This document shows, one piece after another, positions 40,501-55,153 of a stretch of DNA of 64,000 bases. Positions within the stretch are counted from its first letter, which is position 1, and every line of letters starts with the position of its first letter. Source of the stretch: Sacculina carcini (lineage: Eukaryota > Arthropoda > Thecostraca > Sacculinidae); NCBI GenBank assembly GCA_916048095.2, contig OU696576.1, positions 856,001 through 920,000 on the forward strand, written 5' to 3'. Both the position numbers and the translations under genes were made by a program. The notes beneath the pieces were generated by a model that saw only the letters and a list, made by a program, of their open reading frames with translations, was not told where the DNA came from and did no database searches.

Positions 40501-43500
40501 TGCATAACGGCTGATTCGGGCTCGATATCCTAGCGAGGTGAAACTTTTGGGCCTGCTCCTTCATGTTTGCCGCACGGCGGATTTTGTACGCTGGCTGAGT
40601 GCCTCTGAGGCGACCCGCTAATATTTCCAACATTTATAGTCTTATTCTAATATTTATGTTATTTATCACGGGTTTTAGTGTTATTGGATATTTATAACAA
40701 TTATATTGATTGTTTATCCCAGTTTTCATGGTTGTATTGTAGTTAAAACGAGAGAGATAGCGTTTCATTAAGTGATATGAAGAGCACTGTGGTTTTGTCA
40801 GGTGTTAGACACACATGTGTTCTTATTGAGTCCACATCAGCGGCAATCAAGCCTTGTAAACTTTTCAATGATTTTTTCGCGGATTTTCAGACGATTTTTC
40901 AAGATGAAAATCTCCATGTATGCTTGTGTGTTGGCAGGAATTCGTGCGTATCTGGCAACGCTGTGAATCAGTCGCAACTTTGTCTGCTGCGATCTTGTCT
41001 GCAAGTGAGCACTTGTTTGGCTTATTCTTGTCTCATTTGGCACTCGTTTGTCTAATATTTGGCTTATTTTGGGCTTATTTGGCACTTGTTTGTCTAATTC
41101 TTGGTTTATTTTTGGCTTCTTTGACACTCGTTTATCTAATTCTTGGCTTATTTGGCACTCGTTTGTCTAATTCTTGGCTTATTTTTGGCTTCTTTGACAC
41201 TCGTTTGTCTAATTCTTGGCTTATTTGGCACTTGATTGGCTTATTTTCCGCTCATAGTTATTTGCCACTGTTAGAGGTGTGTCTTGCAGTTTGCGATACA
41301 TCATTAGCCACTTCATTAACACAATCTGGTCTGGTGAAGTTTGGCATGTGTCTACTTGTGTATTTGCAAACGTGTGCGTGCGTGTGTGTACACGTACAGT
41401 TTTATGTGTGAGTGTTGCGTGTTAGTGTGTGTAGCGCCCTGGAGACCCTCTAGCTACTAATAACGAATATGTGACTGAATTTTTGACAACTATATGAACT
41501 AACTGACTAACTGAACCCCTGAACTATATGAAAAAGGTAACTAAGGTAGGTAAAGGTAAGGATACTAACGACTTAATAACACAACCTTGTTTCAATTCAA
41601 TATTAATTCATACAATTTAAAGCTCTTGTAAGAAAAATGTTTTCCCAGCAAAAGTATAAACCATAGGTAAAAACATATATGTGCTTTAATTTTCACATTA
41701 TTTATCGCAGCTGTTAGAAAATGGACTTGCTCTAGGTGTATGACGCAATATAAACACAGTAATGTGTGTGTGTGTGTGTGGGTGTGTGTGTGTGGCTGGG
41801 TGGGATGTTGGAAATGGTTGCGTGTAGGAGGCCGGCCAGCGCGTGCGTTTATTGGAGCAGAAGTTGGGTGTGATGTGTCGACTGTTGACCACGTGTCGCA
41901 CGGCGGTCACCAACAGCTGGAAGGCTCAGCGCAACGAGGAACAGCTGCGTGCCCGTCTGGAGCTGCTCGAGGCGCAGAATGCACTGTTTTGTCGAGTACT
42001 AACCACCATCACACTCACACACACACACACACATACACACACACATTCTATTGAAGGTATATCAGGAAATTGAAAGCAACCAGTTGCAATAAGAATATGA
42101 ATATATATACCGTATATTTCGGCGTATAAGACGACCCTTAAAGTAAAAAAATCACCCTTAAAAATTGTGGGTTGTTTTATACAACCGATATAAAAGTCAT
42201 ACCTTGAATTCTGCGTACAGAATTTTTCATTTTACATTTACATTCATTGTAAATAGAAATGGTTGATTACAAACACCTTTATTTCTCAATAAGAGTAGCT
42301 GTTACAGTACAACATCATCAATATCAAAAATCAAACAAACATGGTTTCGTCATTTAGCAGTCGTCTTATACAACCGATATATGATAAATGTCTATTATCT
42401 CTGTTTCTCGCTGTCTCATTGTGTTCATTGTTTCTCTTATTATCTCTGTTTCTCTCTCTCTCATTGTGTTCATTGTTTCTCTTATTATCTCTGTTTCTCG
42501 CTGTCTCATTGTGTTCATTGTTTGTCTTATTATCTCTGTTTCTCTCTCATTGTGTTCATTGTTTCTCTTATTATCTCTGTTTCTCTCTCATTGTGTTCAT
42601 TGTTTCTCTTATTATCTCTGTTTCTCGCTGTCTCATTGTGTTCATTGTTTCTCTTATTATCTCTGTTTCTCTCTCATTGTGTTCATTGTTTCTCTTATTA
42701 TCTCTGTTTCTCTCTCATTGTGTTCATTGTTTCTCTTATTATCTCTGTTTCTCTCTGTCTCAATGTGTTCATTGTTTCTCTTATTATCTCTGTTTCTCGC
42801 TGTCTCATTGTGTTCATTGTTTCTCTTATTATCTCTGTTTCTCTCTCATTGTGTTCATTGTTTCTCTTATTATCTCTCTCTCTCTCTCTGTCTCATTGTG
42901 TTCATTGTTTCTCTTATTATCTCTGTTTCTCTCTCATTGTGTTCATTGTTTCTCTTATTATCTCTGTTTCTCTCTCATTGTGTTCATTGTTTCTCTTATT
43001 ATCTCTGTTTCTCTCTCATTGTGTTCATTGTTTCTCTTATTATCTCTGTTTCTCGCTGTCTCATTGTGTTCATTGTTTCTCTTATTATCTCTGTTTCTCT
43101 CTCATTGTGTTCATTGTTTCTCTTATTATCTCTGTTTCTCTCTCATTGTGTTCATTGTTTCTCTTATTATCTCTGTTTCTCTCTGTCTCATTGTGTTCAT
43201 TGTTTCTCTTATTATCTCTGTTTCTCTCTGTTTCATTGTGTTCATTGTTTCTCTTATTATCTCTGTTTCTCTCTGTCTCATTGTGTTCATTGTTTCTCTT
43301 ATTATCCCTGTTTCTCTCTCATTGTGTTCATTGTTTCTCTTATTATCTCTGTTTCTCTCTCTCTCATTGTGTTCATTGTTTCTCTTATTATCTCTGTTTC
43401 TCTCTGTCTCGTTGTGTTCATTGTTTCTCTTATTATCTCTGTTTCTCTCTCATTGTGTTCATTGTTTCTCTTATTATCTCTGTTTCTCTCTGTCTCATTG

Positions 43501-46500
43501 TGTTCATTGTTTCTCTTATTATCCCTGTTTCTCTCTCATTGTGTTCACTGTTGACTGGCAGATATTCAGCGAGGAGAAGTATCGCGATCACTTGTTGAGT
43601 TTGCAGCGGCAGAACGACTTGTACCAGCAGGCAGCCAAATGTAGCCTGGCCAAGCTGATGCACGACAAACTAGAGGCCGTTCAGACAGTCAATTATCTCA
43701 AATGGTGGGTGCCCGCCGCTGGTTATTGTTCGCACTATATGACACTTGTCTCTGTGTGCATACATGTCTATATCGTGAAACCTCTACTCTAACACTGGCT
43801 CACAACGAAATTGGGGCAAGCACAAAAATACCCGTTTTCACCTAATTTGGGAGTGCTGAATTCAAATTTGAAATCTTTCTTACTCTTCATCTTTAGTTGT
43901 TTTAGATATGCATATTGTGTATATACGGTACATAAAGGCGTATATGCATTTAGGGTTAGTTCTAGTTCTAAATGTTGGGATAATTAAGAACAAATACATT
44001 GCCTCCTTTTTCAACATGGAAAACAAGTTGTGCTATTGCTCAAATATACCTGGCTTGTTCACGTCTCTTGGTTTGCCACGTATTCCTTCAGACTGGTGTC
44101 TTTTCATAGACTCTTTCAAGCGAAGTCTCAAGGCTGTGCTTCTGCACAACTGGAATAAACCTCCCATAATTCCCATTCCATACTGTGTCCATCTAAATGA
44201 GTCCTATGCCAATATGGAGCTTCTTTTAGAAGCTATTAGGTATAGCGAGTTCCAATGGAGTCTGTGTGGGAACTTCAAGATCATTTATCTTTTTATGGGC
44301 GACTTTCAGACTTGAACGCACATCATCGCTTTTCCGCACAAGAACAGTAAAAACATATAAGAATCAGTTTTAATTTCGTCACAATATTCAGTCACTTCAA
44401 ACTATTCCGGTTTCCTATTTGTTAGCTAGACTAGTTTTACCTGAAAACTGTTGTCTTATTGTATAGTTTTCGATTTTTAAAATATAATTATCTATCTATT
44501 TTATCTGAAAAACTACAACACGATGCTGCGAAATTATTTTTAACTTATGCCATTTTTTACACGTGATTTCGGCTATATTCACGAATGTTTGCACGAAAAA
44601 CCAGATGTGGATTGCAAATATATTGTTTTCGTTCGTTCGTTCGTTATGGGCATGCAAGCGGGCTTCACAAAGTACTGCTGTTTTCTTCGTGTCTGGGATA
44701 GTCGAGTTGTATCCCAGCATTACAAGCAGACATACTGGGAGAAGCACTTTTGTTTCTGGCGAACATATCGTCTAGGAAAATCCTCTGGTGGACATGAATA
44801 TGATGCTTCTTCCACCTCCTCACATCAAGCTTGGTTTGATGAAGAATTTCGTGAGGCGGTGGACAAATATGGTGCTGCCTTCCAACACTTGTCTACTGTG
44901 TTCCCAGGTCTTAGTGCTTCTAAACTCAAAGAGACCATCTTTGTCGGAACTCGGATCCGAGAATTGTTGAAGGATACTGATTTTGAGGAGCTTATTAACT
45001 TGAAGGAACTGAGAGCATGGTAACACGTGTACCAAATTACCAGGCCTGTATTGAGAAGTTGCTAAAGTCTTAAGAGGATATAGGGTGCCGAATGCCTATC
45101 CAGATTCACTTTCTCCATTCCCACCTCAACTTCTTCCCGCCAAACCTTGGAGCAGTGAGTGTACTTGGAGATGGAGAAATATTTCACCGAGACATTACGA
45201 AGATGGAGAGCAACTATCAAGACAAATGAAACCCCGGCATGATAGGAGACTTTTTCTGCATGCTCTTTCGTGACATCCCGGAGGCAAAACACACTAGATC
45301 TAAGAAAACACACTGTGGTACTGTAGTACTATGAATTGTGTTATTCTGTCATCCAGGTATATTGAATCAATCAGTGTTCTTTATCTATCCTGTTTTATCT
45401 GTTATAAGCTGCTGTCACTCTTGAAATGTGCACATATATTCTCTGTTTATACTAAAATGAGGCTATTTAACAGCCAGAAAACTAGAAGTGATAGAGCAAA
45501 ACTATTTTTAAATTTGAAATCAGCACATCCAAATTAGCTAAAGACCCCCATTCTTGCCTCACACCATTTTGTTGTAAACCGGTGTAATTTGATTCCGAAT
45601 TTGAAACCGGTGTAATGACACTTTGATTCTTCCTTTTCGGCAATATCCATGACTGACATATTTTTATTAGTAAATCTGTGACTGATTACCAGTAATTAAC
45701 TTGTATTTGTTTTTGTTAAATAAACACGCATATGCTACCTGGTTTTTTCATCCATAATATTTACCATATATTCTCAAAATTCTGACTAGCTAGTGGAAAA
45801 AATAGAGCGTCACCCTCTAATTGCACGACACTTCGGGGAAATGTTTGAAGAATAGAATGGCATGCCACTCAAATAGAGGTTTTATGGTGTATATGTTTGT
45901 ATGCATGTGTACTTGTGCATCTCTGTGTGTGTGTGTGTGTGTGTGTCTGTATTTACATATGTGTGTGTGTGTGTGTGTGTGTGTGTCTGTATTTACATAT
46001 GTGTGTGTGTGTGTGTATTTTCTTGTGTGTGTGTGTGTGTCTGTATTTTCATGTGTGTGTGTGTGTGCGTGTCTGTATTTACATGTGTGTGTGTGTGTGT
46101 ATTTTTGTGTGTGTGTGTGTGTGTGTGTCTGTATTTTCATGTGTGTGTGTGTGTGTATTTTCATGTGTGTGTGTGTGTGTGTATTTTCATGTGTGTGTGT
46201 GTCTGTATTTTCATGTCTGTGTCTGTATTTTCATGTGTGTGTGTGTGTGTGTGTATTTTCATGTGTTTGTGTGTGTGTATTATCATGTGTTTGTGTGTGT
46301 GTGTGTATTTTCATGTGTTTGTGTGTCTGTATTTACATGTGTGTGTGTGTGTGTGTTTGTATTTTCATGTGTGTGTGTGTGTGTGTTTGTATTTTCATGT
46401 GTGTGTGTGTGTGTATTTTCATATGTGTGTGTGTGTATTTTCATATGTGTGTGTGTGTATTTTCATGTGTCTGTATTTACATGTGTGTGTGTGTGTGTGT

Positions 46501-49500
46501 ATTTTCATATGTGTGTGTGTGTGTGTGTGTGTGTATTTTCATGTGTCTGTATTTTCATGTGTGTGTGTGTGTGTGTCTGTATTTTCATGTGTGAGTGTTT
46601 GTGTGTGTGTATTTACATATGTGTGTGTGTGTGTGTGTCTGTATTTTCATGTGTTTGTGTATTTGCATGTGTGTGTGTCTGTATTTACATGTGTGTGTGT
46701 GTTCTCATGTGTGTGTGTGTGTGTGTGTATTTTCATGTGTGTGTGTTGGCAGTCGCGTGACCAGTTTGAACAGCGAGTTCGGCCTGCAGAAGCGACTGCG
46801 CAAGCAAGCTGAACATGAGCTGTCCGAGCTGCTCGGCAGACACGAGCAGTTGCAGCTGCAGCTGACAACTGCCGAACAGAAGCTGGCCGGCGAGCGACAG
46901 GCTGCGCTCGACGACGCTCAGCTGATGCGGCAGCAAGCAGCCGAGCAGGCCAGCCGTATTGAGCAGCTGACGGTGGATAATAAGCTGCTTGATGCGCGGC
47001 TTCAGCAGTCTTGTAGTGAGACGGCCACACGGCTCGAGAGTGCGCTACAAGGCAAGCTGATTGTTTCGTTAAAAATAGTCCTCGGCTCTTTCGTGAAAAT
47101 ACTCATCGTGTATTAATAAGTGCATGTGTGTGGGCGTGTGTTGCAGAGAGCAACAATGTTGATCACTTATCACCGTGCAAGCCGGACGTGCAACCTACTC
47201 ACAACAGCAATAGTAACAAGAGTAACGGTAACAGTGATGACAGAGTCGGCGATGGCGAGTGTTTCATGCCGCGTACTCATGTTCAACTGTTGAGTCTGCA
47301 AGAACAACTGAACGAGGCTGAATGCCAGCTAAATCAGCGACAACTCAGGCTCAAACAACTGCATGGTACATGTACCATGACAAATATCCACACTTTCTCT
47401 CTCAAACACACATACATACATCAACACACACACACACACACACATTAACACACACTCACATTAATACACACACACACATATTAACACACTCACACACATT
47501 AACACACACACACACACATTAACACACACACACATATTAACACACACACACACACACACACATTAACACACACACACATATTAACACATACACACACATT
47601 AACACACACACACACACATTAACACACACTCACATTAATACACACTCACATTAATACACACACACATATTAACACACTCACACACATTAACACACACACA
47701 CACATTAACACACACACACACATACATTAACACACACACACACATTAACACACACATTAACACACACATTAACACACACACTTCATGTTTCACACATTAA
47801 CACACACACACACACATTAACACACACACTTCATGTCACACACATACATACCAGACTGGACGACTTCGTCAAGCTCCTGGGCGGAAGAATAAGTGAGCGT
47901 TCAGGGGAGCCGCGAGAGACGGCCTGGCTTCGGCAGCGAATAAGCCTGGCCGTCATTCGTGGCAACGCCGCCTCCATTGTATTATAGTGTTAGTGATATG
48001 CGTAAACGTTTGTAAATATGTGTTTGTTGTTTTAAAATGCATACACGCACATTATTATGTGAGTGCGTGTTAAGTACGTTTTGTGTCTTTAAATTTAATC
48101 ACTTTTTTATCACCTTTTTGGTGCTGGGGTTGATTTTGGAGCTATATTTATGTGTGTATGTGTGTGTGTGTTTAATCACTGTATATTTGTGTATGTGTGT
48201 GTGTGTGTGTTAAATCACTGTATATTTGTGTATGTGTGTCTGTTTAATCAATGTATATTTGTGTGTGTATGTGTGTGTGTGTGTTTAATCATTGTATATT
48301 TGTGTATGTATGTGTGTGTGTTTAATCACTGTATATTTGTGTATGTATGTGTGTGTGTGTGCGTTTAATCACTGTATATTTGTGTATGTGTGTGTGTGTG
48401 TGTGTTTAATCACTGTATATTTGTGTATGTGTGTGTGTGTGTGTTTAATCACTGTATATTTGTGTATGTGTGTCTGTTTAATCAATGTATATTTGTGTGT
48501 GTATGTGTGTGTGTGTTTAATCACTATATTTGTGTATGTGTGTGTGTGTGTTTAATCACTGTATATTTGTCTGTGTGTATGTGTGTGTGTTTAATCACTG
48601 TATATTTGTGTGTGTGTGTGTGTGTGTTTAATCACTGTATATTTGTGTGTGTGTGTGTGTGTGTATTTGTGTGTGTGTGTTTAATCACTGTATATTTGTC
48701 GGTGTGTGTGTGTGTGTGTGTGTCATTCAGAGGAGCTATCACTGGCTGAAACAGACGTTTCTCTATATCATCAGCAATGCTCCGAACTAGAAGGTACTAG
48801 TAGCATGCGCCACTGTAGTATTATTTGCTTTTCTGCGTGTGTTTGTGTGTATACATGTGTGTGTATGTAGGTGTGTGTTAGTTTGATGACGCTAATTGGT
48901 GATTAAGGGCTGCATCGCCTGCCAGACAATATGATGTCCGCTGTGTGTTGATTTATATGTCTGTCTGTGTGTGTGGCAGCTAAGCTGGTGGACATAAACT
49001 TGGAGGTGGTGGACCGCAAGCAGCTGGTACGACAGCTCATTGATAAGCTGGCCGAGTCAGACCAGCTGTTGAACAACTCTGTGCAGCAACATGAGCAGGT
49101 AACGATCGCAAGCTCATGACCGTGCAAGTTCTACAATCCAACAGCCCCTGTCCACCCAGCATTAAATGATGGTACCAGATATCAGTCATGTGTTGTGTCA
49201 TGCATTCTGGGGAGGTGACCCTCTCTAATACGTCTTACGTCCTTGTGGCGCCATAGCGTGGAGAGGGTCGGTTCTTCGGTGACAGCGAGCTGCACGGGAC
49301 ACACCTGTGTGTGTTCATAAGCTTCGACTTCTTCCCGTGTAGCAGCTGTCACTTGAGGTCTTTAACCTTTATATATACCCCCAGTGTCTACATGTGAAAT
49401 TCTCAATAACTTTTCTATTTCCTATTCTCCTTCTCAGCTTTCTGTTTTGAAGGTTTCTGCTCACTGCATAGCTGCACAAATCAAAATAGCCGTGCGTGTG

Positions 49501-50644
49501 TGTATATATGTGTATGTATGTGCGTGTGTGGATCAGTGCACTGTCAGATATTACGATCAATCCACCCATTCCGCCAAATATATGTATGTGTGCGTATGTT
49601 TGTGTACGGTTATGGATATTAGTACATGTATGTGTGTTTGTTTATTCAATGCCGCATTGTGTAATTGTACTGTAAATTGTACTGCGCATCTGAGGCACAT
49701 TGTGTGTATGCGTGTATGTGTGTGTGTGTGTGTGTCAGTTGACGGGCGACAATAATGAGGCGTGTGAGACGACGCTGCTGGCGATCACGACTGACAGTGA
49801 CGACGAACAGACCGAGGTCTCGGAGGTCGAAACTGAGCAAGCCAAACGAAACAGCAACGCTCTTAAAGGTGCAACAAACAAACACACACAGAAAGTGAAA
49901 GGTAAAGAAAGAAGAGATATAATTTACACCTTATAATCATCACTAATATAGACAATGTTCTCTAGAGTATAATACGATTTAACCATGAAAAATTTCTTCA
50001 GGTGTTTTTTGAAGACAGGGATAGAAATGATAGAACGTAGTGTTGGGGAGAGCTTATTGTAAATACGGGGTCCTAAGATAGAGAAACAACGATTATAGTG
50101 AGTATGTCTAGAAGGAAAAGCAGGTTCCAGTAAGAGACGAGAATCATCAGTTGACCTAAGTGTACGAGTAGATTTCTTGAAGGATAGAAGTTCAAATAAG
50201 TACGAGGGCTTACGGAGAATAAGAGTGGAATGGATGATCAAACAGATGCAGTAGTCAATAAGCGCCTTAATAGGGAGAAGTCCTAAGTAGCACAAGTAGG
50301 ACACACACACACATACATGCACAATGATCATATCATATATACAGCAGGGTCAATGGAATCATTGGGATTTTCACAATCAATACATTGGTTTACGTCATAT
50401 TTTATACCCCGCTCATTTCGTATTGCATATCTCATATATTACTGCACACTCTGGCTGTTCAGGGCATTCAGGCTACACAAATTGAAATCTAGTCAATAGT
50501 TGCTAACTCTAAACCTAATCAATCTAACTCTAAATATAATCAATCTAACTCTATATCTAATCAATCAATAATCTAATCAATCTAGTGTGTGTGCGTGTGT
50601 GTGCTGCAGAGTCGTTAGTTGTATGTGTGCTACTTGTGTGTCGC

Positions 50645-50675
<31 letters not shown>

Positions 50676-51801
50676 TGTAGAGTCGCTGGTGGAGGCCCAG
50701 TCTCAGCATGCGGCAGCTGACGGTCGTATGGAACGATGCAGTCAGCAGCTGCACGAGGCTAGAAACAGCTGTCAGCGAGCCAACAGCTGTGTGCTCTCTC
50801 TCAACACGCGTATCACTGTCAGCTACCACACACTCACACACACACACACACACACACTCACACATCCGCATACATAAACATGAATACATACACACACATA
50901 CAAATACAAGTAAGTACACACATCCACACTCATACTCATACAAGTACACACTCACACACACACACACACACATACACACCCATTCAGGTACACACACACA
51001 AACATTCATTCAAGTACACACACACACATACAAACATTCATTCAAGTACACACACACATACACACACACACATCCGCATACATAAACATGAATACGCACA
51101 CACACATACAAATACAAGTACACACACATCCACACTCATTCAGGTACACACATACCCACACATTCATTCAAGTACACACACACATACACATATGCATACA
51201 TACATATATACACATCTACATACATACATATATACACATCTACATACACACACACACATCCGCATATATGCATATATACACATGAATACATACACATACA
51301 AATACAAGTACATGTACACATCCACACTCATTTAGGTACACGCATACCCACACATTCATTCAAGTACACACACGCATACACATCTGCATACATACATATA
51401 TACACATCTGCATACATGCACACACGTACATATACAAACATATGCATAAACGTGTGCATATATTCATTCATATTCATGTATTAATATATTTTGAATGTCT
51501 CTCATTTAGATTTTCAGGGGGAGTTCTACAAAAAAAACATTACATATAGCCGACAGGTACATACAATTAGTTCATATAGTGAGACAGCGTTAATCACTAG
51601 TGCACCACATTACTTAATACAATCACACACACACATACATACGAGGCCTGTCTTAAAAGTATCCTACCTTTATTTTTCCCGTGCGAAATAGAGACGAGAG
51701 CGCGGCGCCACTCCGCACAGTGCAGGAAGACACCTTCATGCGCATGCGTGAATTTTTTCACCAACATACAACGCATCAGCTGCTGCCTGTCTGTCGTACA
51801 A

Positions 51802-51843
<42 letters not shown>

Positions 51844-52985
51844 AGGAGGTTGGCGTGCTTGTGCAGGAGAGTGTGATGCGTGTGGCTCACACACGACATT
51901 TGATCGAATGTGTGATTGTGTGTCGTGATGAGGCCTCACAACATCTTCACTCTCTCAAACAGCAACAACAGCTCACACACAACACGACGACAACGACGAC
52001 GACAACAGATGGACACATCAAAGAGGAAGCCGAAGACTTGTGTGGCCAGCGAGTGTCAGGTTTGTGTTGTGTTTTTGATGTGTTTCCCCGTGGCAAACAG
52101 TAAAATATCATTGCTTGCTATTTTCCACACATCACGCGCTTGTCTTCCATCAAGTGCCGCGTAATAATATTTATTGTTATTCCCATCAAGTGCCGCACAC
52201 CAAAATATGCTTCATTCCGGTCACTAATACAATACCCACACACACACACACACATACACATACATACATGCCAGTCCAACCCAACTTGCATGACACAAAC
52301 ATATTTTTATAAACAATACTTTTATACATTTTAAAATATCAAAAACACACCACTATGCAAGCAGCATTTAACAGTTTTTTATTTTGTCTATTTTGGTCAA
52401 TACCAAAATGTGTCAGTGTGTATGTGTGTGTGTGTGTGTGTGAATGTGTCTGTATCCGTTTGTACAATGCCGCATTGTAAATATTGTACTGTCTGCGCAT
52501 CTGAGACACATTGTGTGTAGATATTGCGCAATATAAATGTTTCAATGTAATGTGTGTGTATGTATGTATGTGTGTGTGTGTGTGTGTGTGTATGTGTGTG
52601 TGCAGTGGAGCGTCGGCTGGATTCACAGCTCAATTCGGCTGATCAACCGAATCAGCCTTCACCACAGTCCAGCACTAATGATCTCAGCATGTCGATCTCC
52701 TCACACCAACACCAGCCTCATACTGCCTCCACCAGGTCGGTGTCTATGTGTGTGTCTGTGTGTGTGTGTGTGTGTATGTATAGACCCACATGAGTGTATA
52801 TGTCTAAATGTATATATTTATGTATTAGTGTATGGATGTGTGAGTGTGTGTTAGTGTCGTTCTGTATTGCACCTAGTATACACACACACACACACACATA
52901 CTTGGTTTATTTTCAAACAATTTCGCACTTGTATTGTTCATCTTGTTCATATGTTACACGCTTGGTTTTTCTGCTGTTTGTTGGC

Positions 52986-53025
<40 letters not shown>

Positions 53026-53155
53026 CGATTCGTCTCATTAGCTATGCATGATATTGTATGTCAACACTACATCCAATAACCGATTTACGTCCGAATTCAG
53101 TTCCCATCAATCGGTCGTAAGTGGAATATCACTGATAGATATGCATTTATGATAT

Positions 53156-53224
<69 letters not shown>

Positions 53225-53509
53225 GAAGAATTTCGAACGATGGAAAGGTTGAGAACCACCGATATAAGGAATATATGCGATGGAACGAATATAAGAGGAA
53301 TGACCAAGTATGTTTGTATGTTTGTGTTTTTCTGTGTGTATTATATTCTGTACTTTCCATTCATCCAAGAAGCATGGCTCGACGAACTGTTATCTTATTA
53401 GTCTGTTTTCTTACTTTGTAAAATGTGTCTTTTGCCTATGTGTGACACTAAAAATATATTTACAAATAATTACATACACACACACAAGACATAAGAACAT
53501 ATAAGACAA

Positions 53510-53546
<37 letters not shown>

Positions 53547-55120
53547 GGTGTGATGTTTTGGTCATGCATGGTGTAAATAACACCTGTTTTGAAACGAAGA
53601 AGGATTAGTGGCTGTCAGCGATGTTTTTACACCTGTCTGTCCGCTTATACCTGTATATATGTGCGTGTGGTCCTTTTGCCCATACATCATGTTCACCTGC
53701 CGGAATGCCGAAGAATGCGAGCTGACCTGTCGGTGACAGTGATATATCCGCACTTCCGCTGAATGTATGTGTGTGTGTGTCTGTACCCGTTGTCAATTTT
53801 TTGTACTTGTGTCTGTTTGTACAATGCCGCATTGTAAATATTGTACTGTCTGCGCATCTGAGACATTGTGTAGAGATTGCGCAATATAAATGTTTCAATA
53901 AATGAAATGTGTGTGTGAACGGCAGTACGTCGTCGACGGTTCGGTCTGACTGTCTTGTTGATGGTGAGATGTCAGTGATGTCGACGCCCGTCACTAGTGA
54001 TTCAACCATTGACAGTCACGTGACACAAGAGCAGCAGGCGCGGCAGAGCGTGTGTGATGATCACGTGACACACCTGGCAGCTGGGGACGAGCGTGAACAC
54101 GACTCCATTGAGCGGGCAAGTGTACCACACACACACACACACACATGTAAACACAGATATATAAACACTCACAAACACATACACAATAACACATTAACAC
54201 ACACACACACATTAACACATAAACACACATTAACACATAAACACACATTAACACATAAACACACATACTAACACATATACGCACACACTAACACATTAAC
54301 ACTAGCACACACACACACACAATAACACATTAACACTAGCACACACACACACAATAACACATATAAACACTCACAAACACATACACATATACAATAACAC
54401 ATTAGCACACACACACATTAACACATAAACACACATTAACACATAAACACACATATTAACACATATACGCACACACTAACACATTAACACTAGCACACAC
54501 ACATATACACACTAACACACACATACACATATACACACATAAACACTAACACACATACACACACATAAGCACTAACACATTAACACACACACACACACAC
54601 AAACGCATACACACTAATACAAACACACACACATATATATAAACACTCACAAACACATACACATATACACACACATAAACACTAACACACACACAAACAC
54701 ACACCTAAACACTAACACATTAACACACACACAATAACACATTAACACACACACATTAACACATAAACACACATTAACACATAAACACACATATTAACAC
54801 ATATACGCACACACTAACACATTAACACTAGCACACACACATATACACACTAACACACACATACACATATACACACATAAACACTAACACACATACACAC
54901 ACATAAACACTAACACACATACACACACATAAACACTAACACACACATAAACACATACACACACATACACACACACTAACACATTAACACTAGCACACAC
55001 ACATATAAACACTAACACACACACACACACATTAACACATTCACATACACACTAACACACACATTAGGACACGCATACACACACACACACACACACTCAC
55101 AGACACAGACACACACACCA

Positions 55121-55153
<33 letters not shown>

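Noticed and set aside
45895..46750. Frames of 250-300 codons rich in Cys, Val and Phe
   Set aside because: Translation of TG-rich repeat; all such Cys/Val, Thr/His frames in the window are microsatellite shadows.
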